From the NCBI GenBank assembly GCA_013178045.1, contig JABLXP010000001.1, positions 222,780-286,779 of the forward strand: a stretch of DNA of 64,000 bases, given 5' to 3'. Below the pieces are notes generated by a model. That model was not told the DNA's origin. It ran no database searches and saw only the letters and a program-made list of their open reading frames with translations. Below are positions 7,820 to 15,647 of this stretch, in pieces. This DNA comes from Bacillota bacterium (lineage in GTDB: Bacteria; Bacillota; Ch66). Every line of letters starts with the position of its first letter. Position 1 is the stretch's first letter. The position numbers and the translations under genes are program-made.

Positions 7820-9362
7820 CCAACCCGCCCCCTTGCTGTTTATTAAATGGAAGTCCAACCTGCGGGAACACTTTAGTTGATCTCACATGTTCAACCAACA
7901 AGCGGAGCAATGCCCCGACCGTGCAACAAATGGTTGAAAACAGGAAAACCATCAAAACCCCTTGCCAGAATAAGTTGTTGATGGCCAAACTAAATGAGAT
8001 ACTGCCTTCGCCAGGGATTGAAGCAGAAAAATTGCATTTAAATCCAAACCATAAAGCCAACCCGTTAGTCAGCAAGGTGTAGCAACCGGCGGTAGCAACA
8101 CTTTTAATCAGCAGTATCTTGTTACGCAAGACGAAATCGCCTTGATTGATTCGATACGCATAATAGCCACTGAGTAATAGGGCAATAACAGGTATAAGCA
8201 CCAATAAGTAGCAGATATTGCTAAGTAACAAAAAAGTACCATCCGAAACATCCACGCCATTAAAAAGGTCTGCCGAGCCATTAACAATCTCAGGTTTGTG
8301 GTTATCTTCCATAGAATTAAGCACCCAAGTTATCTTTCCGCCGAACAAAAACGGTAGGCTTTGTAAGGCAAGATAAGGCAACAAACCGAGCCAGTAGCCC
8401 ATTCTTAGTTCTTTAGGAAATGCAGAGTAAATATCGTCCTCGTTTACTATCGGCTTGAGATCATATGTCAAAGAAAAGACTGATAACGCAATAACAATTA
8501 AAAAGAGAGCGAAGACATATGCGTAGATCCCACACATTATCCCTGTGCCGGCAAACGAAAAACGTTTTTGCAGATCAAGGCCGATCGCGTAGATGAAAGA
8601 TTTACCGTGCTTATTGAGGTAATGCATGACGGTAGCAGTAAAGAGGGAAAGGATAAAACTTTTGAGCAAAATGCTGAAAATACCCAAGCCGGTACTGATT
8701 TTATATTCTACTGGAACAGAAAGACCATTTTCAAAAGGAACGCTTAAACGTCCACTGTCAGGGATATTGAAAAGAAGAGCTAATATAGTCATTAGAAGGG
8801 TGTAACCAAGGGCATAAAAAACAGTCCTATGTAACGGAGAATCGACCTTAAAAAACTTTTGAGCCACTATCCAGCCAACTGCAATTGCTAATATCGGAAT
8901 AATCGGTCCAAGCACTAACGGAAAACTAAAATTACCTGAAGTCATCCCACTTAAACCAACAGGACCAAAAAGTTTACCTGAAAAATCACCTTTAAAACTT
9001 AGACTGGCAGTATGAAGTAACCCATACAATTCAAAAGGGCTTGGTGAAATATCTTTAATAAGGTTGGTAAGCATCATACCAAATTGTCTAAAATCGTTTT
9101 CTTTTTGCAGTTCTTTTACAACAACACTAATTACCCATGTCCGGGTAAGAAAAGAGATAATGATACCGATTAAGACGCTAATGACCGAGCCAGTTAAAAC
9201 GTTTAAGATAGTTTTTTTGTCTATATTCTTAAAAGCTTGAGTATAATTGACTGTCACGACCTGTTGATGTGTTAACAAACGCGTACCACAATTAGTACAG
9301 AAGTTATCACTGATTGAATTTTTGGTCCCGCATTCGTGACAATAAATAAATTGCTCACTCAA
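7812..9362 (-). CDS. Polytopic membrane protein with N-terminal zinc ribbon
   Basis: A 516-residue protein, TTG start at 9362 behind GGGGAGAGGG. Residues 8-28 form a zinc ribbon (CHECG and CTNCG). About nine to ten hydrophobic segments follow, separated by long outward-facing loops, for example around 95-140 and 300-380. I do not recognise a transporter signature. It is the first gene of the five-gene zinc-ribbon operon and would be its main membrane component. Ala/Val-rich helices and Asn-rich loops suggest a structural or sensing role, but that is inference. Confidence 0.7.
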   Translation of the reverse strand: MSEQFIYCHECGTKNSISDNFCTNCGTRLLTHQQVVTVNYTQAFKNIDKKTILNVLTGSVISVLIGIIISFLTRTWVISVVVKELQKENDFRQFGMMLTNLIKDISPSPFELYGLLHTASLSFKGDFSGKLFGPVGLSGMTSGNFSFPLVLGPIIPILAIAVGWIVAQKFFKVDSPLHRTVFYALGYTLLMTILALLFNIPDSGRLSVPFENGLSVPVEYKISTGLGIFSILLKSFILSLFTATVMHYLNKHGKSFIYAIGLDLQKRFSFAGTGIMCGIYAYVFALFLIVIALSVFSLTYDLKPIVNEDDIYSAFPKELRMGYWLGLLPYLALQSLPFLFGGKITWVLNSMEDNHKPEIVNGSADLFNGVDVSDGTFLLLSNICYLLVLIPVIALLLSGYYAYRINQGDFVLRNKILLIKSVATAGCYTLLTNGLALWFGFKCNFSASIPGEGSISFSLAINNLFWQGVLMVFLFSTICCTVGALLRLLVEHVRSTKVFPQVGLPFNKQQGGGLGV

Positions 9363-9788
9363 AACTACCCTCTCCCCTTGTTTATAACACTATAGTTGAC
9401 AATGTTTTTATACTTTGGTTAGAAAACAACAATTTTTATCTTTTAAGCAATACTTACATTTTTATCCACCCCTCTTTTAGTCTTAGTTATTATAAGATTA
9501 TATTATAAGATTATTCTATGAAGCAAGATCAATGTATGATTCGTCCGTGTCAAGATTCAGTAGGTATCTCCACAAAAAATTTTCCCGTTATAAGACCTCA
9601 CCGCTCAAAACATTAGCTTCAAGGCAGCGGCCTTGACAGCCACCCCACAGGTGGTCAAATATATGCACCGACAGGGCGGCTCCAGGGAACAGGTAACATA
9701 ATACACCAACTCTGTCGCAAAACCATTATACCACCTGCGGGGACCCTGGCTGTCAAGGCTTCCCTAACGGCGCTGCTTTTTGGGCCCT
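9363..9788. other. 426-bp gap: operon leader and fold-back repeat, no gene
   Basis: The left 200 bp are AT-rich and should hold the promoter of the zinc-ribbon operon, though no confident -35/-10 pair was found. The right 150 bp hold the imperfect fold-back repeat described separately. I see no coding sequence. Confidence 0.6.
9624..9776. repeat. Imperfect fold-back (MITE-like) element
   Basis: Three nested inverted-repeat segments face each other. The pairs are GCAGCG 9624-9629 with CGCTGC 9771-9776; GCCTTGACAGCC 9630-9641 with its exact complement 9748-9759; and CCCCACAGGTGGT 9643-9655 with 9730-9742 (12 of 13). The centre is unrelated sequence. The arms contain TTGACA and, on the minus strand, TATAAT, so they could be outward or inward promoters of a lost insertion sequence. 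The size and structure suggest a MITE or the fused ends of a transposon. Confidence 0.5.
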
Positions 9789-11834
9789 CTAAGGCTCACC
9801 AAGGAACAGGTCGTTTGTTCCCAGTTCTTGTTCATACCTGACACAATTACGTCCAGCACTTTTTGCTTCATACAGCAAGCTGTCAGTACGTGTTATAACA
9901 GTATCAACTGTATCCGCAGGAATGTAACCAGCTACACCGAAGCTCGCCGTCACCCGTCCTATATCCGGTAAAGCCAGGTTGCTCAAGTTTATTCGAAGCT
10001 CTTCCGCCAAACAAGCGGCCTTTTCCACAGGTGTTTCGGGTAAAAGGATAATAAATTCCTCCCCGCCCCATCGAGCCAGAATGTCTGTTTTACGGAGCCT
10101 GCTTTTTATCATCTCTGTCACTTTCTTAAGAACCATATCACCAGCAGCGTGTCCGAAATTATCGTTTATGGTCTTGAAATGATCCAGATCCAGCATTATA
10201 ATCGAAAAACGTCTCCCGCTCCGCCGCGCACGTTTCATCTCCTGTTCTATCATTCCCATGAAAAAACGGCGATTGTATGCATTTGTAAGAGGGTCGGTGA
10301 TGGACAACCTGTAAAACAGTTCTTCTGTTTTTTTGCGTTCGCTGATGTCGCGCACAATTCCCACCGCGTGCCAGACACCTTTTATTTTTAAGGCAGATAG
10401 TGATAGTTCCACATCAATCTCTTGCCCATTTTTAAGCTTTGCTTTCAGCTCAAGTGTTTTTCCAACAGAATTTCCTTTTCCCGTTAGCTGGAAATTCTTG
10501 AATCCCTTCAAATATAGCTTATAAATTACCTCATTGGGCACCAGCAGCTTGTGCAGGTCTTTGCCCAGGACTTCTTCTCGGCAGTACCCAAAAAGTTTTT
10601 CCGCTGCCGGGTTCCAAAAAGTTATGTTCCCCTGACCGTCAATCATGATGATGGCATCCCTTGCCGAGTCTACAATGGCACTTAAAATGGCCTGCCTGGC
10701 CCGCAGTTCTTCTTCCAGTGTCCTGCGTTCCGTCAGATCGATAACCAGGGCCACATACACTTTTTCTTCCCAGTGTTCTACAAGTTGCAGATGGATCTCT
10801 GCAGGGTAAAGAGAACCATCCTTCCGGCGGTGTACCGTGTTGAACACAATCTTCTTCTGCTCACCGCTGACCAGAGGGGCAAGAAGTTCCCTGAAGCTCT
10901 GGAGGTTCAGTTCAGGCTTAAGGTCGAGAGGGGTCATCCGGCTCAGTTCTTCCATGGTGTATCCCAGGTTCTCCCTGGCCCCACGATTAACGGCAATGAA
11001 CTTAAATGTTTCGGGATGAAATATATAGCCCTCGTTCAGTGAATTTTCAATTATGTGCTGATAAAGTTGTAATTCTTTCTCTGCCTGACAGCGTTCGGTG
11101 ATGTCAAAAATGATATAATACAGCAGCATGCTTTCCTGATATTGGATAGGGCAGGAATAGACTTCAACGACCCGGTTTTCTCCGCCAGCCAGGCGGTGAG
11201 TAAAAACAAAACGGCCATGATTTTTCTCAAAAACCTCTACTTGCTCTTGGGCAGGTTCTGAGCAGGAATCAACATTAAGTTCTTTTATGTTCATTTTAAG
11301 TAAGGTTTCTCTGGGATATCCATAAAAGCGGCAGGCAGCTTTATTGGCGTCAACAATACGTCCCGATTCGGGTTCAATTAGCAGCATTACCGCTTGATGC
11401 ATTTCAAACATGTTGTGGAACAGCCTTTCACTCTGCTTCAACCGGGTATTTGCTTCATGAAGCTTAAGCGCCATTTCCACTGCCGACAAAAGCACATATT
11501 CACTGGTATTTTTTATAACATATCCGTATCCTGTAACTGAACGTATTTTTTCGACAATTTCTCTGCTGGCATTGGCGGTTAGAAATACAATCGGTATATC
11601 TCTGAACTGCTGGATTAACTTTGCTGTTTGTATGCCATCCATTCCTTCCTCAAGTTCTATGTCCATCAGAATAAGGTCAGGGCAATGGCTGCTCCAGGCT
11701 TTTTCCACAGCTTCTTTTCCCGTACAAGTTATTTCTACCGCGTATCCGTATTTTCTTAAGATATCAGCTGTTATTTGTGCATTAAGGCGGCTGTCTTCAA
11801 CGATAAGGATTTTTGTGCTATTGAATGCAAGCAT
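9789..11834 (-). CDS. Response regulator-PAS-GGDEF diguanylate cyclase
   Basis: A 681-residue protein. It has a receiver domain (about 5-120, with the phospho-acceptor Asp in LILMDIE), then three PAS segments (about 140-250, 260-380 and 385-505), then a GGDEF domain (about 515-675). The active site is GGEEF and the inhibitory I-site RKTD lies five residues before it, so both catalysis and product inhibition look intact. It should make cyclic di-GMP in response to a kinase partner and PAS ligands. The ATG at 11834 follows GGAGGAGAAGG, which favours it over an upstream in-frame ATG at 11912. A 46-residue gene precedes it; no kinase gene is adjacent. Confidence 0.9.
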   Translation of the reverse strand: MLAFNSTKILIVEDSRLNAQITADILRKYGYAVEITCTGKEAVEKAWSSHCPDLILMDIELEEGMDGIQTAKLIQQFRDIPIVFLTANASREIVEKIRSVTGYGYVIKNTSEYVLLSAVEMALKLHEANTRLKQSERLFHNMFEMHQAVMLLIEPESGRIVDANKAACRFYGYPRETLLKMNIKELNVDSCSEPAQEQVEVFEKNHGRFVFTHRLAGGENRVVEVYSCPIQYQESMLLYYIIFDITERCQAEKELQLYQHIIENSLNEGYIFHPETFKFIAVNRGARENLGYTMEELSRMTPLDLKPELNLQSFRELLAPLVSGEQKKIVFNTVHRRKDGSLYPAEIHLQLVEHWEEKVYVALVIDLTERRTLEEELRARQAILSAIVDSARDAIIMIDGQGNITFWNPAAEKLFGYCREEVLGKDLHKLLVPNEVIYKLYLKGFKNFQLTGKGNSVGKTLELKAKLKNGQEIDVELSLSALKIKGVWHAVGIVRDISERKKTEELFYRLSITDPLTNAYNRRFFMGMIEQEMKRARRSGRRFSIIMLDLDHFKTINDNFGHAAGDMVLKKVTEMIKSRLRKTDILARWGGEEFIILLPETPVEKAACLAEELRINLSNLALPDIGRVTASFGVAGYIPADTVDTVITRTDSLLYEAKSAGRNCVRYEQELGTNDLFLGEP

Positions 11835-11895
11835 TACCTTCTCCTCCAGGTGTCCCTGTATTCCAACGAAATCGGCCATTGATGCTTGGCAAATG

Positions 11896-12036
11896 TCAGT
11901 TTTCGATTTCACCTGTGCCGGTAATATCTCTGATCAGCCGCTGGATCTGCCACTGGGTATATCCAATCGTTTTAAGATTAGTGCATAAAACCTGCACGGT
12001 CCGCAGTTCCTCACTGTCCTGTCTTGGCGTACTCAT
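11896..12036 (-). CDS. Small hypothetical protein (46 aa) upstream of the diguanylate cyclase
   Basis: An ATG at 12036 behind GAGGGGTGATC opens a 46-residue frame with a hydrophilic N-terminus (MSTPRQDSEELRTVQ) and a second half with helix-turn-helix-like character (TIGYTQWQIQRLIRDITG). It ends 61 bp before the cyclase start and in the same direction, so the two are probably cotranscribed. I recognise no family. It might be a small regulator or partner of the receiver-GGDEF protein. Confidence 0.55.
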   Translation of the reverse strand: MSTPRQDSEELRTVQVLCTNLKTIGYTQWQIQRLIRDITGTGEIEN

Positions 12037-12192
12037 TAATGATCACCCCTCTACCGCATTTGGTGGTAATAAAAAGTTCTTCATAGCATACTGCTATGTG
12101 CGAGATCTCGGTGGGTCAGACAAAAGTAAAGTCTCCGGGGTAAAAACAAAGCACAACCCATTGGCCCCTTAGTTTTTCCAGTGAAATTTCTG

Positions 12193-12800
12193 TTATTTTG
12201 CCTTGATGAAATGCCTTGGCAGTAAATTCAGGAGCTTTTTCCCTACAAGCATGCTTAAATTCCTCCTAATCACCAGACAGCCTTTCCTGTCCAGCTCTCT
12301 GAATACTCCAGCCAGCCTTTTCTGTTCTTCTTCGCCAAAATTTTCGGCTGTGTAGCTGGTGAAGTTGGCTGTTGCTGAAACCGGGTGGTACGGCAGGTCC
12401 AGGTACACAAACGTGCCGGGCTCCGCATGTTCCAGTGCCAGGTTGAAGTCGCCGCAGATTATCTCTGCTCGTTTCAGGACTTCGCTCACCAGCCGTAGGT
12501 TTGTCTCGTCAGCAATCCTGGGGTTACTGTACCGCCCGAAAGGGACGTTGTGCTTCCCCTGCCGGTTGACCCTCCACAGGCCGTTGTAGCCGGTCTTGTT
12601 CAGGTAAAGAAACCGGGGACGCACGTTCCACTGAATCGAGCTTCGCCGGGTTAAGCGCTCTTATGTGATAATAGTAATCGGCTTTGTTTTCGTGCTTTCT
12701 TAAATCGGCCAGGAGTTCTTCCAGATGGTCGCGCACCGTCAGGTAGAAGTTTATCAGCTCTTCGTTGCTGTCGATCAATACCGCCTCGCGCCGGCTTTAG
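12193..12800 (-). pseudogene. Dam-type (D12 class) adenine DNA methyltransferase, decayed
   Basis: The order of motifs matches DpnM/Dam-like N6-adenine methyltransferases: AVLIDSNEELINFY, then LYLNKTGYNGLWRVN, then the region that should read DPPY. At least four lesions are visible. The N-terminal third including the SAM-binding FxGxG motif is missing. One extra C in a run (GGGG at 12615-12618 on the plus strand) shifts frame after VERAS. The catalytic motif IV is DLPY instead of DPPY. The C-terminus diverges after RKGCLV. No restriction endonuclease gene is adjacent. It is almost certainly inactive. Confidence 0.85.
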
Positions 12801-12923
12801 TTGGCACAATTAAAAAGCAATTCCTTTCGATTGTAGGAATATTCAGTACTATGTGGTGATAACTGTTTATTTTTACCAGCACTTTTGTTCCGTAATTGGT
12901 ATCTTTTCCGTAAGACGCTTTTG

Positions 12924-13463
12924 TTAATCGATTAGTACGCAGCCGACGAGTATGAGGGTGCCAGAGACGAATGTGTAGTCCAGTCCCGCCCTTTTGCACA
13001 GCTCCCCCACGTCGATGCCGAAAGCGGACAAAGAGCCTTTACGTTCTTCGGGCTTGCGGCAGGACGCGTCCGGATATGTACAGCATTCACATAACCCACA
13101 GCCTCCGGTTGAAAGAAGCAGCACATCCGAATGCTCACTGCGGATGAAGGCGCAGAACTCCTCTAGCCTTTGATTGTGCCGCTCAACAAGTTGCACCATA
13201 AGCTCATGGTCGCTGCTGTCCTCCAGAATGCTCTTGCTTTGCAGGAGTATGCCTCTTTTGAATCTGGATATTTGCTCGGCACACATTTCAAGATCGCCGC
13301 AGCCGGGCGGACATACCCAACTTTTGCCATAGTTTTGGCATTTTTGCGGTGTGCAAAGTGCACGGATCTCCGGCTTGCACTCCATGATGCTGCAATTGAA
13401 GGGTACAGCCGCGGTAAAGCCGAGCGCTAGCGCCGTGGCCGTGTATTTAGTCAGTTCGTCCAT
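12924..13463 (-). CDS. DUF2284 cysteine-rich metal-binding protein
   Basis: A 179-residue protein with the DUF2284 pattern of about a dozen cysteines: ALCTPQKCQNYGKSWVCPPG near residue 40 and GGCGLCECCTYPDASCR near 123. The cysteine arrangement suggests an iron-sulfur or other metal site. The ATG at 13463 is preceded by GAGGAATGAAC; the longer upstream in-frame starts lack good ribosome sites. DUF2284 proteins are common in anaerobes and often stand near corrinoid or radical enzymes, but no substrate is known. Neighbours here are a dead methylase and an insertion-sequence end, so context does not help. Confidence 0.85.
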   Translation of the reverse strand: MDELTKYTATALALGFTAAVPFNCSIMECKPEIRALCTPQKCQNYGKSWVCPPGCGDLEMCAEQISRFKRGILLQSKSILEDSSDHELMVQLVERHNQRLEEFCAFIRSEHSDVLLLSTGGCGLCECCTYPDASCRKPEERKGSLSAFGIDVGELCKRAGLDYTFVSGTLILVGCVLID

Positions 13464-13797
13464 GTTCATTCCTCGCTCAATTCTGCAAGTGACGAGCCGG
13501 TCAGCCGCTGCAGACTGCTCGTACCGTATGTCCTGTGGGCAGGCTTGTTTGGTTTCATTAAGTATGAACGTGAACGGATACCTTTTCAATACCACTTGCA
13601 TCCAGTGCACTGGTTTCAACCCCGTATGCCTGTTCAATAACTGGACGACAGAGCCTGGTGCTGGCCTCGCACCCCCGGGTGTTGTGACCGGGATAACGTA
13701 GCCCGATGGAGTTAGTCACTCCCTGACTGAGGCTGGTCAACTCCGAGGCCTGCATGTCTCCGACTTCAGTCGGGGGTAGTTGACACGGTATTAACTC
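13464..13797. other. 334-bp gap with insertion-sequence debris
   Basis: Upstream region of the DUF2284 gene on the left and the IS200/IS605-like end on the right. Open frames here (for example 13558-13755 on the minus strand) lack ribosome sites and recognisable domains. Confidence 0.5.
13655..13787 (+). mobile_element. Right-end remnant of an IS200/IS605-type element
   Basis: The segment carries the stem-loop series typical of the 3' end of tnpB-bearing IS200/IS605 elements: GTTAGTCACTCCCTGACT, then CCGAC-TTCA-GTCGG (about 13760-13775) followed by GGGGTAGTTGAC. No intact tnpA or tnpB reading frame precedes it. It is a relic, and the family assignment rests on structure seen by eye. Confidence 0.45.
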
Positions 13798-15375
13798 TTA
13801 CAACCTGACAGTATCTCCCCTTGAAGGGTAGAGTACTTTAAGACTCCCTTCAAATCGCTTGAAGAAGCTTCTGTTCTCGCTGTGGATCGGAATTAGAATC
13901 TCCGGCTTGATCATCTGCACCAACTCTTCCAGACCGGGGCCGTGAATGTGGCCGCTGGCGTGGAAACCGGACTTCTCCCGGTCACGTCCCAGCGTGCCGT
14001 ATAATCTAAAACCGCAGAAGTCTATCCAATTCTTGACACGCTGGTGGTCGATCAGCATTTCTTCGTCAAAAGCTTCACTGGAAGAATAGATGTATGAACC
14101 GCCGCTGGGGGCAATATCCAAAAACGCGTGGAAGTCGTAGTAAGAGAAGCACAGGATATATGCGCTTGGGTCAGTTTGGACCCTGGCCGCATCCACCAGT
14201 CGGTCCGGAGCACTGGTGTTAAACCTGCTCAGAAGAGCGTCCTCCCATTTCTGACGCACCGCCTTGGGACGCACGTACAGGGCTATTCTTTCGTCCGTAA
14301 AGGGGTCGGGGATACCTGTTTCTCCGCCGGCCTTGATCGCGTCCAGAAGGTACACATCTTTTGGAGTAAGCACCAGCTGGCGGCCGGCTGCGCCCGCTAT
14401 TTTCCAGAAAGAAAGCAGCCGCTCTACGTTGCGGGGACCGAAGTCAGCCACCACCAGACCGTCCGTTTTCCGGACCGCATCAAAGCAGTTTGAGGCCACC
14501 GTATCCTCGGTAACCGGTGATTCCGTCGCCGGGTGGGTGCCCTCACAGATCAGCACAGCTGGTTTCAGCTCGGCGGCCTCTTTAATAAACTGCCTGGATA
14601 AAGCAGAATTTTTCCCGTGCAGGCGAAGGTCGCCAGTGTACACTATCCAGCTGGCAGACGTCTTTATCCCAAACGCACCTGCACCCGGCACAGAGTGATC
14701 CACCGGCCAGAAGCAGATCTGCAAACCGGCCACCTCTGTTTTGTCCACACAAGCCTCAAGTGGTGTGCAGCACAGGCCGCGGGTGGCGTCGCACTGTTCC
14801 CAGAAAGACACTACCGCTTGACTTTCCGCGGTTTGCCCGAAAACCCGGTAAGGACGCTGTTGGGCCGGGGCTGGATTTGTTTTGGTAGATCTGACAGTTT
14901 GTATGAGGCCGTCTTTGAACTCCCGCGGCGTGGTGTAGCATATGTCCTGCAGCCTGTTTCCGCCGCTGGTGTCCTGCAAAGCCTTGCAGATAAGAGCCGT
15001 TGTTAAGCTGGAATAAACCGGTATGTCGTCTCGCAGGTAGGAAATGTATCCACAGTGGTCGTAGTGGGCGTGGGAAAGCAGGACGCCCTGTATCTCTACT
15101 TCACGAAACAATGGGTGGTTTAAATATTTTTGCCAGACACCCGGGTACTCCAGGTCGAGTCGGTAGAGATTTTTCAGCGGCGGCAGTATTTTCAGGGCTA
15201 AAAGATCGGAAAATCCGAAGGTGTTCCGGGAGTTAAGGAACTCGTCGAAGTACATTCCTTCCGCCTTGAAGTTAGTGCCGAAGTCCAGCATTAAAGCTGC
15301 TCCATTGTCCTCCAGGAGTATCTTGTTGCCGCCAATGCAGTCAGTGCCATCGTAAAAGGTTATTGAGACAGACAT
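13798..15375 (-). CDS. MBL-fold hydrolase, RNase J/beta-CASP-like
   Basis: A 525-residue protein. It begins with a metallo-beta-lactamase fold and has the metal motif SHAHYDHCGY near residue 102, a VDHSVPGAGAF segment near 227 and TGDLRLHG near 246. The C-terminal region has SGHIHGPGLEELVQMIKPE followed by IPIHSENRSFF, which matches the final motifs of beta-CASP RNA-processing enzymes such as RNase J. It lacks the C-terminal multimerisation domain of RNase J. The ATG follows AAGGTGG. A nucleic-acid nuclease is likely; whether it acts on RNA or DNA is open. It stands alone on the minus strand beside mobile debris. Confidence 0.8.
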   Translation of the reverse strand: MSVSITFYDGTDCIGGNKILLEDNGAALMLDFGTNFKAEGMYFDEFLNSRNTFGFSDLLALKILPPLKNLYRLDLEYPGVWQKYLNHPLFREVEIQGVLLSHAHYDHCGYISYLRDDIPVYSSLTTALICKALQDTSGGNRLQDICYTTPREFKDGLIQTVRSTKTNPAPAQQRPYRVFGQTAESQAVVSFWEQCDATRGLCCTPLEACVDKTEVAGLQICFWPVDHSVPGAGAFGIKTSASWIVYTGDLRLHGKNSALSRQFIKEAAELKPAVLICEGTHPATESPVTEDTVASNCFDAVRKTDGLVVADFGPRNVERLLSFWKIAGAAGRQLVLTPKDVYLLDAIKAGGETGIPDPFTDERIALYVRPKAVRQKWEDALLSRFNTSAPDRLVDAARVQTDPSAYILCFSYYDFHAFLDIAPSGGSYIYSSSEAFDEEMLIDHQRVKNWIDFCGFRLYGTLGRDREKSGFHASGHIHGPGLEELVQMIKPEILIPIHSENRSFFKRFEGSLKVLYPSRGDTVRL

Positions 15376-15519
15376 CTATTGAAAGCCACCTTGCATTTGA
15401 TTCTCCGTTTTCCAAAAACATTCTTCAAAGATTTGCCATTTCCTTCTATTAAAGCTCACAAATATAAAACAATGGTTTAATTTTCGACATCCGGCAGGAA
15501 TTTCCTCTCATGCTATAGA

Positions 15520-15541
15520 AAAAGGCGCTCCTGCGCCTTTT
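15520..15541. terminator. Short GC-rich hairpin
   Basis: AAAAGGCGC pairs perfectly with GCGCCTTTT across a TCCT loop. The A-run before and T-run after allow termination in either direction. It lies between the MBL gene's promoter region and the terminator of the SLH gene. Confidence 0.7.
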
Positions 15542-15548
15542 CAAGAAA

Positions 15549-15586
15549 AAAGAGGTGGCAACCCAAAAGTCAGTGACCACCTCTTT
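15549..15586 (-). terminator. Intrinsic terminator of the YcdB/SLH gene
   Basis: AAAGAGGTGG and CCACCTCTTT form a 10-bp stem with an 18-nt loop. On the minus strand it ends in a run of six T, about 60 bp past the stop codon at 15648. Confidence 0.85.
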
Positions 15587-15647
15587 AGCCCTTGTATACC
15601 ACCCCATCTATGTGATTGAGCACTTCTTCCGGTGAAAATAAGTTAAC

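Noticed and set aside
12775-12999. 74-residue frame between the methylase remnant and the DUF2284 gene
   Set aside because: It lacks a ribosome site and any recognisable motif and overlaps both flanking features.
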